DNA of 64,000 bases from Bacillota bacterium (GTDB lineage: Bacteria > Bacillota > Negativicutes > Sporomusales > Sporomusaceae), in assembly GCA_017889705.1 (NCBI GenBank), contig JAGGAB010000008.1, forward strand, positions 87,063-151,062, read 5' to 3'. A program made the translations under genes and the position numbers. Position 1 is the first letter of the stretch. Each line of letters opens with the position of its first letter. This document shows, one piece after another, positions 41,494-50,086 of the stretch. Below the pieces are notes generated by a model. The model saw only the letters and a program-made list of their open reading frames with translations, searched no databases and had not been told where the DNA came from.

Positions 41494-41856
41494 TTAATCG
41501 TTAGAAGCTGACCCAATTACAATCCCGATCAAAATAGCGGCTATATCGCGTAATTCCCGGTCATGGCGTTCCCGCTCTCGTTCGCGCCGCTCGTGCCACT
41601 CTCGTTCGCTCTCATGATGTCTACGCCGCATTTCTCTTTCGTGTCTCTCATGTTCGCGGCGCATCCGTTCGTCATGTTCCCGTCGGCGTTCATACTCACG
41701 ATGCTCACGGTAATTATGATGGTCCCGACGGTCAAGCTCTACTATTTGTTGTGGACTATTATAATTTGGCGCAGCTTCAGCTACGACTGCAAACACACTA
41801 GACTGCATTATAGCTACCAAAGTATAGATAACTGTCTTTTTTGCCAATGGTTTCAT
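41494..41856 (-). CDS. Secreted His/Arg/Glu-rich protein
   Basis: A 120-residue protein. A Sec signal ends near VAEAA (residue 29). Residues 40-100 consist almost only of Arg, Glu and His in a pattern that forms a long charged helix (for example EHERHEREMRRRHHESE), and a hydrophobic helix (AAILIGIVIGSA) closes the protein. Possible roles are metal binding or envelope stress, with the C-terminal helix as anchor. The ATG is 6 nt after GGAGGG. A Pho-box-like promoter precedes it. No family recognised. Confidence 0.7.
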   Translation of the reverse strand: MKPLAKKTVIYTLVAIMQSSVFAVVAEAAPNYNSPQQIVELDRRDHHNYREHREYERRREHDERMRREHERHEREMRRRHHESEREWHERRERERERHDRELRDIAAILIGIVIGSASND

Positions 41857-41879
41857 ACTATCCCTCCTATATTTACTAC

Positions 41880-41920
41880 CTTAAGAATAATATGGATATA
41901 TGACAAAACTATGACAGAAA
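41880..41920 (-). promoter_or_regulatory. Pho-box-like tandem operator and promoter
   Basis: On the minus strand TGTCA-N6-TGTCA, then TATTCT 10 nt after TGTCAT. Nearly identical (36 of 41 positions) to the block at 19318-19358. Confidence 0.6.
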
Positions 41921-42015
41921 GCATTAGGCAGCAGATTTTTATATACTTTACCCATTTGTCATTTGGTCTTACATAGTAAAGCCGCCCCACCCCTTCGGGA
42001 TAGAGCGGCCAAATT

Positions 42016-42034
42016 AAAAGCCTATAAGGCTTTT
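42016..42034 (-). terminator. Terminator of citDEF
   Basis: AAAAGCC/GGCTTTT with a 5-nt loop, just after the citF stop. A second hairpin (GCCGC..GCGGC) follows at about 41980-42009. Confidence 0.7.
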
Positions 42035-42041
42035 GCCTGAA

Positions 42042-43601
42042 TTAATCCAGTTGTAGAGGCTTTATCTTACGCACTACGTCAAGAATAGTACCATCTCTGG
42101 CTTCCACAATAGCAATCGCTTGATCTTCCCATTCCAGATCATCTGGCGTTCCGACAAGGCTATACGCCTTTTCCATAAGTGACTCAATCGTTACATGGGC
42201 TATACCGGCTTTATCCAAACACGCAATCAAATCTGACCGCAACGGATTCACTGCGATACCATAGTCAGTAACCAGTACATCTACGCAATCCCCCGGAGTA
42301 GTGACGGTAACCACATCTTTACATACGGTAGCCATGCGTCCCCGGACAAGCGGAGTAACAATAATGCAACATTTACTGCCAGCAGCTGTATCTGGATGTC
42401 CGCCCGGAGCGCCGCGTAAAACGCCATCTGACCCTGTAATAACATTAACATTAAACTTCGTATCAATTTCCAAGGCCGCTAATACGACAAAGTCCAGTTT
42501 ATTTACATAGGCACCTTTATTGGAGGGATTTGCATATTGGCTTGTACAAATCTCATTGTGTTCAGGATGAGTAGCAAGATGTTCAATCGCACCTAGGTCA
42601 AAATCCTGCGTATCCAAAAGTTTTTTTACTAAACCTTTATCCTGCAGCTTGCAAATTGCACTCCCCATCCCACCAAGGGCAAAACCCATTGTAATATTTC
42701 TTTCCACCATATGTTTTTCCAAAAAGCTATTTACTGCCAGTGAAGGACCGCCGACACCGGTCTGGAATGAATATCCATCCTTAAAATATGGCGTAGAGGC
42801 AATAATATTGGCAACATTCTCCGCCATCATTAATTCCCGCGGATTATCGGTCATCCGGGCTTCCAAAGTAGCAATCTTTTTGGGATCACCAACCGAATCT
42901 ACAATACATACACAGTCAACATCAATAGACGAAATAGTTGCCGGAAGGTTCGGGAAATCTACGAGGGTATCCGTAATAACCACAACATGATCGGCATAAT
43001 GCGAGTCAGGAACAGCAAATCCCATAGAACCGCAGTTGTTTTTACCGCCAGTCCCTTTGGCATTACCATAATAATCGGAAGTAGATGCCGCCAAAAATGC
43101 AATGTCAATATGGACTTCACCGGCTTCAATGGCGCGCGGGCGGCCACCATGACTCCTTATAACTGCCGGTGTTTTTAGCTTGCCTGCAGAGATCACTTCA
43201 CCAATACGCCCCCGGACGCCTGATGTCTGTATACCAATAACCTTACCTGCTTCAATATAGTCGGCAATAATGTCTTGTGCACTTCCCAGCGAAGTAGCGG
43301 CAATCGTAAGATCCTTCAGGCCCATTTCTTCAACAAGAACCTTCGCTACCATACTTGCGACATAGTCACCATTGCGGAAATCTGAATGAAATGAAAAAGT
43401 CATGCCGTCATGTGCACCACATTTTTCGCACGCTTCCCGGATGCTTTCGCATAGTTTACTTTCCAGGGGCTTTTCATAGCGTTTTGTCCGCGGAGAATCT
43501 TTTTTTACATATTTTCCATCCATATAAAATTTGCCCTGATAAACCTCTTGTCCGTCTTCTAGAAGCTCATCCGGAATTTCTCTACCTACTGCATTTATCA
43601 T
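42042..43601 (-). CDS. citF: Citrate lyase alpha subunit CitF (citrate:acetyl-ACP transferase)
   Basis: A 519-residue subunit that moves the acetyl-thioester of the acyl carrier protein to citrate. Recognised by its length and motifs such as GREIPDELLEDGQEVYQGKF, GVRGRIGEVISAGKLKTPAV and GGHPDTAAGSKC. It works in a complex with CitE and CitD to split citrate into oxaloacetate and acetate in citrate fermentation. Third gene of the citDEF operon, 13 bp after citE; the ATG is 9 nt after AGGAGG. Confidence 0.96.
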   Translation of the reverse strand: MINAVGREIPDELLEDGQEVYQGKFYMDGKYVKKDSPRTKRYEKPLESKLCESIREACEKCGAHDGMTFSFHSDFRNGDYVASMVAKVLVEEMGLKDLTIAATSLGSAQDIIADYIEAGKVIGIQTSGVRGRIGEVISAGKLKTPAVIRSHGGRPRAIEAGEVHIDIAFLAASTSDYYGNAKGTGGKNNCGSMGFAVPDSHYADHVVVITDTLVDFPNLPATISSIDVDCVCIVDSVGDPKKIATLEARMTDNPRELMMAENVANIIASTPYFKDGYSFQTGVGGPSLAVNSFLEKHMVERNITMGFALGGMGSAICKLQDKGLVKKLLDTQDFDLGAIEHLATHPEHNEICTSQYANPSNKGAYVNKLDFVVLAALEIDTKFNVNVITGSDGVLRGAPGGHPDTAAGSKCCIIVTPLVRGRMATVCKDVVTVTTPGDCVDVLVTDYGIAVNPLRSDLIACLDKAGIAHVTIESLMEKAYSLVGTPDDLEWEDQAIAIVEARDGTILDVVRKIKPLQLD

Positions 43602-43614
43602 TGCGCTTAACCTC

Positions 43615-44526
43615 CTACAAATTCTCTTCGTATACGCCGCAGGCTTTTGCCAACGCTAAAATCCGCCGTGCATCTTCAAAGAACGGAATATCTACCATTT
43701 TTCCGTCTACCGTATAGACACCAACACCAGCATCTGCCTGTTCATTAAAGGAGCGAATAAGCTTCTCGGCATAAGCGATTTCTTTTTTTGTTGGTGCAAA
43801 TGTTTCATGTACGAAGCGGATTTGTTTGGGGCTTACGATGCTTTTCCCGTCAAAACCCATTTCTCTGTTTTGCATCACTTCTGCCTGGAAGCCATCCATA
43901 TCATCAATGTTAGGAAACATGGTATCAAAACATTGCACACCAGCAGCCCGGGCCGCAAGCAGCATCTGTCCCCTGGCCGCCAGCATTTCAATACCGCCTT
44001 TAACAATCTGCACATGCATACTTTTTCTGAAATCTCCACCGGAAATAGCGCAGCCAAACATCCGCGGCGATGCCGTAACAATTTCATACGCATTCATAAT
44101 ACCCAGCGGACTTTCCAGTGCAGCCATGAGAATTGTCCTGCCTTCTTCTACACCGAACTCCCGCTCTGCTGCCAATACATGTTCCTCAACAAGTTTTACA
44201 TCTTTGGCACTTTCGCACTTTGCAATCCGGATACCATCAGCTCCGCCGGCAACGACACACCGGATATCTTCCTGCCAATGCGGGGTATCAAGACCATTGA
44301 TTCTCACGATTACCTCGGTATTTCCATAATCAATATTCTTAAGAGCATGGTACAGCGAAAATCTTGCCGCATCTTTCTGATTTTCCGCAACTGCATCCTC
44401 AAGGTCTAAAATAATACTATCGCTGCCATAAATATAAGCATCCTTAATCAAACCAGGTTTCTGAGCATTCATAAACATCATTGTCCGGCGCAGGCGATTT
44501 TTTTGAGGTTTCGGACGTGAAATCAT
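43615..44526 (-). CDS. citE: Citrate lyase beta subunit CitE (citryl-ACP lyase)
   Basis: A 303-residue TIM-barrel lyase that cleaves citryl-ACP to oxaloacetate and acetyl-ACP. Motifs: RRTMMFMNAQKPGLIKDA, DLEDAVAENQKDAAR with acidic metal ligands, VRINGLDTPHW, and AALESPLGIMNAYEI. The ATG at 44526 lies in the ATGA overlap with citD and follows GGAGG by 9 nt; the alternative upstream start overlaps citD further. Confidence 0.95.
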   Translation of the reverse strand: MISRPKPQKNRLRRTMMFMNAQKPGLIKDAYIYGSDSIILDLEDAVAENQKDAARFSLYHALKNIDYGNTEVIVRINGLDTPHWQEDIRCVVAGGADGIRIAKCESAKDVKLVEEHVLAAEREFGVEEGRTILMAALESPLGIMNAYEIVTASPRMFGCAISGGDFRKSMHVQIVKGGIEMLAARGQMLLAARAAGVQCFDTMFPNIDDMDGFQAEVMQNREMGFDGKSIVSPKQIRFVHETFAPTKKEIAYAEKLIRSFNEQADAGVGVYTVDGKMVDIPFFEDARRILALAKACGVYEENL

Positions 44527-44825
44527 TTCACCAGACCTCCCCACGGAATATTTTTTTCCGAAGTGCCAACACTTCTAAACACCGCACATTCCACGCGGGC
44601 TTTCAGCGTAAATTCGAGCGCGCCTTTGTCGATTACAACAATCTTGGCATTTTTAACACCAAGACGTTCCAAGGTTTCCAAAACAGTTGCTTTTATCTGA
44701 CGTCCATATTGATTCATAACACTGCTCTCAATGCTCAGTTCTATTCCATGAGCAAATGGTTCAACACTAACTTGTGCATCAGTGGATTCTAATGTGCCGG
44801 CAAGGGCCGGTTTTTGAATTTCCAT
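44523..44825 (-). CDS. citD: Citrate lyase acyl carrier protein CitD (gamma subunit)
   Basis: A 100-residue carrier protein. The prosthetic-group Ser (site of 2'-(5''-phosphoribosyl)-3'-dephospho-CoA) is in AGTLESTDAQV near residue 14. First gene of citDEF. The gene for CitX, which attaches the group, and citG, which makes it, are not in this window. Length and motif are typical. Confidence 0.95.
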   Translation of the reverse strand: MEIQKPALAGTLESTDAQVSVEPFAHGIELSIESSVMNQYGRQIKATVLETLERLGVKNAKIVVIDKGALEFTLKARVECAVFRSVGTSEKNIPWGGLVK

Positions 44826-44994
44826 AATTCTGTCGCTCCCTTACAATCTTTTTCTACAAAACGATTCTTATCACCATTAAACATAAGTTCATACCATTTG
44901 TAAAATTCCTGTTTTTCTTATATTTCTATTCCCAAATGGCATATAACTTCTCTTTTAATTTTCTTATATTACAGGATATAATGTAGATACAAAC

Positions 44995-45011
44995 CATTCC
45001 AGATTAGAATG
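44995..45011. promoter_or_regulatory. LysR-type operator between citD and lysR
   Basis: CATTC-N7-GAATG (44995-45011), a T-N11-A box typical of LysR regulators, in the divergent region. A further pair CCATTTG/CAAATGG lies at 44894-44938. Confidence 0.55.
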
Positions 45012-45077
45012 ATATATGGTTTTTTTGTTTTCCTTTAGGAATATTTGCGGACTGTAAAACGTAAGGAAGGAAAAATC

Positions 45078-45953
45078 ATGGACGAACGTGACTTTAAACT
45101 GCTGGCTACATTAAATAAAACCAGGAATATTACACAGGCTGCTGATATCTTATATATCTCACAATCATCTCTATCCAAGCGCATTCGCGGCATAGAACGC
45201 GAACTTGGAGTAGCGCTCATGCTGCGTTCGCGCCAGGGAATACACTTCACAGCAGCAGGCGAGACTGTACTGAAACACACCCAGGAAGCAGCAAAACAGC
45301 TGGCTCTTATGCGTAAAGCTATCGAAGCCAGCCGAGATTACATTTGCGGAACCTTAAACGCAGGAATTTCCATCAATTATGCGTTGTATTGCCTGCCTGA
45401 CCTCTTAGCCTCTTATCGAAAAAAACATCCTCATGTAAACATGCAAATCACTACCGACCAGAGTCGCAAACTATATATTCAATTGCAACACGGTATCATT
45501 GATGTTGCAATTTTGCGCGGCGAATATGATGATTGGAAAGGCCAAAAAATCTTATTAAGCAGAGAGAAAATTTGCGCCATCCACACTCAGGAGGAATCTA
45601 AGCCTTTAACCGAAATTCCTTATATTGGGCGGAGTACAGATGCCGAATTTGAACGGGAATTGGCGCAGTGGATGCACGAAAACAACATTCGTCCTGATGA
45701 AGATCATGGCATTTATGTCGACAACATCACCACCTGCGTAGAAATGGCGCGCAGGGGATTGGGCTGGGGAATCGTACCGGAAATATGCCTGAAAGATTTT
45801 ACCGGCTGTGTACGTCCTCTGTTTTTCGCAAATGGTGAACCCCTTATGCGCTCGACCTATATCATGTATTCAAGCCAAATACTTGATTTGCCGCAAGTCA
45901 GAAGTTTTATCGATTTAGTAAAAAATCCGCAGGAGGAATTTTCTTATGTCTAA
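45078..45953 (+). CDS. LysR-family regulator of the citrate lyase genes
   Basis: A 291-residue regulator. The helix-turn-helix is NITQAADILYISQSSLSKRIRGIE (in two parts), followed by a periplasmic-binding-protein-like effector domain. The ATG at 45078 is 7 nt after AAGGAAGG. It is divergent from citDEF and overlaps citC by 8 bp on the same strand, so control of citrate fermentation is the likely job; citrate or a related acid may be the effector (inference). Confidence 0.9.
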   Translation: MDERDFKLLATLNKTRNITQAADILYISQSSLSKRIRGIERELGVALMLRSRQGIHFTAAGETVLKHTQEAAKQLALMRKAIEASRDYICGTLNAGISINYALYCLPDLLASYRKKHPHVNMQITTDQSRKLYIQLQHGIIDVAILRGEYDDWKGQKILLSREKICAIHTQEESKPLTEIPYIGRSTDAEFERELAQWMHENNIRPDEDHGIYVDNITTCVEMARRGLGWGIVPEICLKDFTGCVRPLFFANGEPLMRSTYIMYSSQILDLPQVRSFIDLVKNPQEEFSYV

Positions 45954-47007
45954 CTATAATGTTTCGACAATCTATTCGTCAGATACAAGGAGCTTCCATC
46001 AAATCGACTTGCTGCTTCAGCAGGAAGGGCTGCATCGCGATCAGAATCTTGATTATACCTGCGGAATTTATGATGACGATATGAACATCATTGCCACAGG
46101 TAGTTGTTTTAGCAATACCCTGCGTTGTCTTGCCGTAAGCAGTTCCTATCAAGGCGAAGGCCTTCTCGCTAAGGTGATTACTCATCTCATCGAATTCCAA
46201 CACAATCGCGGCAACCGTCATTTATTTCTCTACACAAAATGCGATACTGCTCAATTCTTTGGCGATTTAGGCTTTTATGAAATTATCCGTATAGCCAACC
46301 AAATTGTCTTTATGGAAAACCGGCGCAGTGGCTTTTCTGAATATCTTGAGGCACTCTCTGGAAAAAATCCCACTCCTCAGCTGTCTCTCCAGAGCAAAAT
46401 TGCCGCCATTGTTGTAAACACCAATCCTTTTACACTCGGTCATCAGTACCTTGTAGAAAAAGCCGCAGCAGAAAATGATCTATTACATCTCTTTATCGTG
46501 AGTGAAGATGCCAGTTTGATTCCTTTTTCCGTTCGAAAAAAGCTTGTCATCGAAGGCACGTCCCATCTGCACAATATTATTTATCACGACACCGGCCCCT
46601 ACATTATCAGCAATGCTACTTTCCCCAGTTATTTTCAAAAAGATGAAGCCGCTGTTATAACCAGCCACGCCGAACTTGATCTGGAAATCTTCAAAAAAAT
46701 ATCGTCTACCTTAGGCATTCAGCGGCGTTATGTAGGCGAGGAACCCACCAGTCAGGTTACCGGCCTCTATAACCAAATTATGCACACAAAACTGACTCAA
46801 GCGGGAATTGATTGTATCATCATCCCCCGCAAAGAAATAAACGGAAAGATAATTAGTGCTTCTATTGTAAGAAAAGCACTCCAGGATGACGCTATCCATG
46901 TATTAAAGGATCTTGTCCCCGAAACCACCTTTCGCTTTTTCCAAAGCGAAGAAGCTCTCCCTATCATCCAGGCACTCAAAAACAGCGAAAATGTTATCCA
47001 CTATTAG
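45946..47007 (+). CDS. citC: [Citrate (pro-3S)-lyase] ligase CitC
   Basis: A 353-residue enzyme that acetylates the CitD prosthetic group with ATP and acetate, switching citrate lyase on. The N-terminal GNAT-like domain (about 20-125) is followed by a nucleotidyltransferase domain with NTNPFTLGHQYLVEKAA carrying the family TxGH motif. The ATG is 8 nt after AGGAGG and overlaps the lysR stop. A strong terminator follows. Placed apart from citDEF, on the opposite strand. Confidence 0.95.
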   Translation: MSNYNVSTIYSSDTRSFHQIDLLLQQEGLHRDQNLDYTCGIYDDDMNIIATGSCFSNTLRCLAVSSSYQGEGLLAKVITHLIEFQHNRGNRHLFLYTKCDTAQFFGDLGFYEIIRIANQIVFMENRRSGFSEYLEALSGKNPTPQLSLQSKIAAIVVNTNPFTLGHQYLVEKAAAENDLLHLFIVSEDASLIPFSVRKKLVIEGTSHLHNIIYHDTGPYIISNATFPSYFQKDEAAVITSHAELDLEIFKKISSTLGIQRRYVGEEPTSQVTGLYNQIMHTKLTQAGIDCIIIPRKEINGKIISASIVRKALQDDAIHVLKDLVPETTFRFFQSEEALPIIQALKNSENVIHY

Positions 47008-47056
47008 AAATCATCTTTGGATTGAGACTATCCTAAAACCAGCTACGTTCTGACAT

Positions 47057-47090
47057 AACAAAGGCTTCCGATTTCTCGGAAGCCTTTGTT
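47057..47090. terminator. Bidirectional terminator after citC
   Basis: A perfect 15-bp stem AACAAAGGCTTCCGA (47057-47071) with 47076-47090 and a TTTC loop. The same hairpin occurs at 57642-57667. Confidence 0.9.
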
Positions 47091-47094
47091 TCTC

Positions 47095-47123
47095 TGGCAT
47101 GCCTGGTACGACTCGAATGAACG
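47095..47123 (-). pseudogene. Remnant of a tRNA 3' end
   Basis: On the minus strand: a T-loop-like TTCGAGT, then CGTAC, a 7-nt acceptor-like run, one base, and CCA, directly followed by the hairpin at 47057-47090. The 5' half of the T stem no longer pairs and no D or anticodon arm is found. The fragment matches the one at 57676. Confidence 0.55.
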
Positions 47124-47169
47124 AAAACCCGCTTATAAGATTTTACATGAACAATACCCCGCGTTTTCC

Positions 47170-47721
47170 TCACTGTTCATTTGAGATAGCATATATCTTT
47201 TCAACCACCATCCTCATCAAAATGGGCATTAAGATGTAAAAAGGTAGTCCATAATAGTGTTCCCATCGTATAGGGGTGTACAGACCTAGCGCTTCCAATA
47301 TGGGTTCAAAACAGAAAGAAAATACGAAGCCAGTTATAAACGATACCTTAATAAAATCCTTCCATTGCGGAAAGTACTGATATTCCAACATATATATGAT
47401 AGGTAATGGACTAATATCAATATAGGCTATTAGCGGACCAAGGGGGAATAATTTAAACGAATAGTACCAAATCCCAAACTCAAACCCAGAGAGGTCAAGA
47501 GTAATAGTTATCAGCATTAGGAGCGTACCGAATAAAATTAGTTTTGGCAGCTGTTTTCTATCTCCTATGAAGCAAAAAATAATCCAGGGAATAACGAGTG
47601 TAGCTAATATAAACCACCATTGCCAAGTGAATAAATCTGTTGCCTGCCAATTTTCAATACGTGCCTGCGTTAACTCTTTCGTCATTTGCGCTAGTTGTTC
47701 ATCTGTTGGAAAGCTGCTCAT
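47170..47721 (-). CDS. CBO0543-family membrane protein
   Basis: A 183-residue integral membrane protein with five predicted helices. The pattern WQWWFILATLVIPWIIFCFIG, then IDISPLPIIYMLEYQYFPQW is typical of the CBO0543 family, common in spore-forming Firmicutes and of unknown role. The ATG at 47721 follows GAGGAG by 4 nt. It comes 25 bp after a second gene of the same type, so the two form a pair. Confidence 0.7.
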   Translation of the reverse strand: MSSFPTDEQLAQMTKELTQARIENWQATDLFTWQWWFILATLVIPWIIFCFIGDRKQLPKLILFGTLLMLITITLDLSGFEFGIWYYSFKLFPLGPLIAYIDISPLPIIYMLEYQYFPQWKDFIKVSFITGFVFSFCFEPILEALGLYTPIRWEHYYGLPFYILMPILMRMVVEKIYAISNEQ

Positions 47722-47746
47722 GTTTCTCCTCTTGTTTAAGGTATAG

Positions 47747-48259
47747 TTACTTAAAATCAGTAATATGAAAATCAAATACGACTAAAACCAGAATGGAGAA
47801 CAACGCACCCATTAGCCACGCGAGTAGCGGATTGTAGAGGTGAACACGCAGAGCGACAAACAAAACGATGTTTACTAATACGGACCACCACAGCGTCCAA
47901 CCGTTATAGTAGCTTCCGATACCTACAATCAGACTTAATGCCTCCATTGCGGAGTAAATGGATACCCATACGGCAATATATCTGGCCTGCCGCCACCAGG
48001 ATTGTGTTGGATACCGAGACAAAAATAAAAGTACAGTCGCTGGATATATAGTGAACGCGTAAAACAAAGCAACTGAGGTGTGATTAGGGAAATTGGGGCT
48101 TGGACAGTAGAACCACAGCGAATGATTATACATTATGAAATCAGATATAAAGCTGAGTGCCATCAGAAATAAGTAGGTTGGATAATAGGATCTCCAGTTT
48201 TTCCATTCTGACCATTTCCAGGCTGCTAGAATAAATACAATTCCGAAAATTATCCTCAT
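47747..48259 (-). CDS. CBO0543-family-like membrane protein
   Basis: A 170-residue membrane protein with five predicted helices. EWKNWRSYYPTYLFLMALSF, the aromatic-rich loops and the length resemble the CBO0543 group and the neighbouring gene. The ribosome site is GGTGA, 4 nt before the ATG. The leader upstream (48260-48528) holds overlapping hairpins. Function unknown. Confidence 0.6.
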   Translation of the reverse strand: MRIIFGIVFILAAWKWSEWKNWRSYYPTYLFLMALSFISDFIMYNHSLWFYCPSPNFPNHTSVALFYAFTIYPATVLLFLSRYPTQSWWRQARYIAVWVSIYSAMEALSLIVGIGSYYNGWTLWWSVLVNIVLFVALRVHLYNPLLAWLMGALFSILVLVVFDFHITDFK

Positions 48260-48326
48260 ACAATCACCGATTATAGTCTTCTCAATCTAAACCCATATAT
48301 TCATTGAAAGCGGTTCCATTTTAAAG

Positions 48327-48391
48327 CATTTGCCATCTTGCGCAAAGCAAATGCCGTCACGAATTGACATGTGTCAAAGTGACGGCATTTG
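48327..48391. promoter_or_regulatory. Overlapping hairpins in the 48260-48528 gap
   Basis: CAAATGCCGTCAC (48348-48360) pairs perfectly with 48379-48391, with an inner perfect TTGACA/TGTCAA hairpin. The alternative GCATTTGC (48327-48334) with GCAAATGC (48347-48354) uses the same strand, so the two folds exclude each other. No T-run. The rest of the gap is empty. Confidence 0.5.
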
Positions 48392-48528
48392 GGGCGCTTA
48401 TAGATTTTTTCCCTATCGTTTTCTACATTGCCCAAACCCTATATATGACATCTAAAAGATTTAAAGCTTTTGCATTTCTTTTGTTAAATATCCTTGCATA
48501 ACCCATTTAGAAGAATGCCAAATTGCGT

Positions 48529-49242
48529 CTATCTTTCTTTGTGCAAAAAGTAGTCCTTCTTATTATAGATTGTAATTTTAATTGATGATGTTTTTTTTAT
48601 CGGCTCTAAAGATGTGTTTTTCTTTTGTAAACCAATATTCATAACAATACTAACCATAGACCAATAAACTGTCAATTCAGCCAACTCTTCCAGTATCTGG
48701 TGATAAGAATGCAGATGTAAAAGCATATTTTTGTCACATAGGACAGCCATTATTGCTGCTACTAATAAAATAGTAAGATCAAGTACAGGCAGCTGTTTAT
48801 GGCAGATGAAAATTCCCTTTGCATTCCAGTAAACAGCAATTAGCGTAACCACGATGACTATAATTACAAACGGTTTAACAAGAAATCCATATGGCAATTG
48901 TTGTAGCGTAATAAACTCAGGACCGTGTGTTCCTATAGAAACCGGGTAAAATATCCGTCCCCAGCTCACTTCACGTAAGATAGCCAGTATCCAGCAAGGG
49001 GTTAGACATAGCCAAAGGTTCCGAGATTTTCGGTCGTCCCTTTTATTCCATGCTACAAAACATGAAACTACTAATCCGGCAGCCAAAATAAGTATTTGTA
49101 AGTTTTCGATCACTCCATTTTCCCACCCCCACGATGTAGGAAGCCAAAGTCCGGCAGGAAACATGAGGGCCAGCAAAAGAACGGAGAGATACGTGGTTGG
49201 AAACACTTTGTAAAGCAAACAAGAACTCATAGGTTTTTTCAT
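48529..49242 (-). CDS. Membrane protein of unknown function, 237 residues
   Basis: Six predicted helices. The segments GWENGVIENLQILILAAGL, ILREVSWGRIFYP and EELAELTVYWSMV have conserved-looking charged residues inside membrane stretches (Glu, Arg, His), as in enzymatic or cofactor-binding membrane proteins, but no family is recognised. The C-terminus is a Lys-rich tail. The ATG at 49242 is 6 nt after GAGGTGG. It follows the TetR gene downstream on the same strand. Confidence 0.6.
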   Translation of the reverse strand: MKKPMSSCLLYKVFPTTYLSVLLLALMFPAGLWLPTSWGWENGVIENLQILILAAGLVVSCFVAWNKRDDRKSRNLWLCLTPCWILAILREVSWGRIFYPVSIGTHGPEFITLQQLPYGFLVKPFVIIVIVVTLIAVYWNAKGIFICHKQLPVLDLTILLVAAIMAVLCDKNMLLHLHSYHQILEELAELTVYWSMVSIVMNIGLQKKNTSLEPIKKTSSIKITIYNKKDYFLHKER

Positions 49243-49285
49243 AAAGACCACCTCGATATTATCCCAATAACTGTTTAGTCTTTTG

Positions 49286-49382
49286 TTACCCTAACAGAAA
49301 GTATAACTTTCTTAAAAGCAGGATAAGGGCAACATCGACTTCCGCCATCGCTAAAAGCTCGGCGCAAGCCGTGTTTTCTTTA
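49286..49382 (+). repeat. 97-bp two-hairpin repeat, copy B
   Basis: Same element as 12001-12096: TTACCCTAACAGAAAGT at the left, TTTTCTTTA at the right. The left hairpin is intact; the right hairpin is degraded (several mismatches). It starts after TCTTTTG. It ends 6 bp before the stop codon of the tetR gene. Confidence 0.85.
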
Positions 49383-49388
49383 TATCAT

Positions 49389-49991
49389 TCATACTGATAC
49401 ATTTCGAATTCCCTGCAAATAATGATAAATAGCTTGTATGGTATAATCTTTATAGTCATCTTCAGCTAACCGCCCTTGTTCTGTTAGCACAGATGTAGAA
49501 GCATACGGTGCATGCATGATTTCCATTAGTACAGAAGTTGCACTGTAAGGTTCTAAGTCAGAAAGAAATTCATTTTGAGAAATTCCATGTGATAAAGCAA
49601 ATAAGATGCTTTGGTAAAATTGAACAGTATATTCTTTTACTAAATTGCTGCAAACGGCGTTCCTGCGGTTTATTTCATAATGCCAAAGTGTAGTTAGATA
49701 AGGTTGCGAACTCTTGACGGCAGCAATCATTTTCGCATATTCACCTAAGCGCTCAGTGGCTGTTGATCTGTAACTAATTCTCACTTTCCGCAGCGCTTGG
49801 AGTGCAGGTAAAAATTGTCTACTTAAGACTTCCTGGTAGAGTTTATCTTTGCCCCCAAAATAATAGGAAACCGCGGCACAGTTGACATTAGCTTCCTTCG
49901 CTAATTGCTTTATTGTTACATACTCAAATCCTCGTTTAGCAAAAAGTGTAGAGGCAGCATCTAGAATTTCGTCTGCCGTTTTTTTTCTCAT
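49389..49991 (-). CDS. TetR-family regulator
   Basis: A 200-residue regulator. The DNA-binding domain is clear (DEILDAASTLFAKRGFEYVT; EANVNCAAVSYYFGGKDKLY), with a C-terminal domain like the CecR/DUF1956 group (APYASTSVL region). It lies downstream of the second efflux operon on the same strand, behind a large palindrome. A second TetR lies at the other end of that operon, so which one controls it is not settled by position alone. Confidence 0.85.
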   Translation of the reverse strand: MRKKTADEILDAASTLFAKRGFEYVTIKQLAKEANVNCAAVSYYFGGKDKLYQEVLSRQFLPALQALRKVRISYRSTATERLGEYAKMIAAVKSSQPYLTTLWHYEINRRNAVCSNLVKEYTVQFYQSILFALSHGISQNEFLSDLEPYSATSVLMEIMHAPYASTSVLTEQGRLAEDDYKDYTIQAIYHYLQGIRNVSV

Positions 49992-50016
49992 ATCATAACT
50001 ACCTGCCTTCTTTGCT

Positions 50017-50050
50017 AAAAGCTATGTTTTTTCTAAAAAACATAGCTTTT
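50017..50050. terminator. A/T-rich palindromic terminator
   Basis: A perfect 16-bp inverted repeat (50017-50032 with 50035-50050) with AAAA/TTTT ends, located after the TolC-type gene and before tetR. Confidence 0.75.
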
Positions 50051-50086
50051 TTTAACATACATGATTCTCCTTAGTAAGTTATTGAG

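Noticed and set aside
43807..44409. A 200-codon plus-strand frame inside citE
   Set aside because: It is antisense to a clearly conserved citE; no ribosome site and no recognisable domain.
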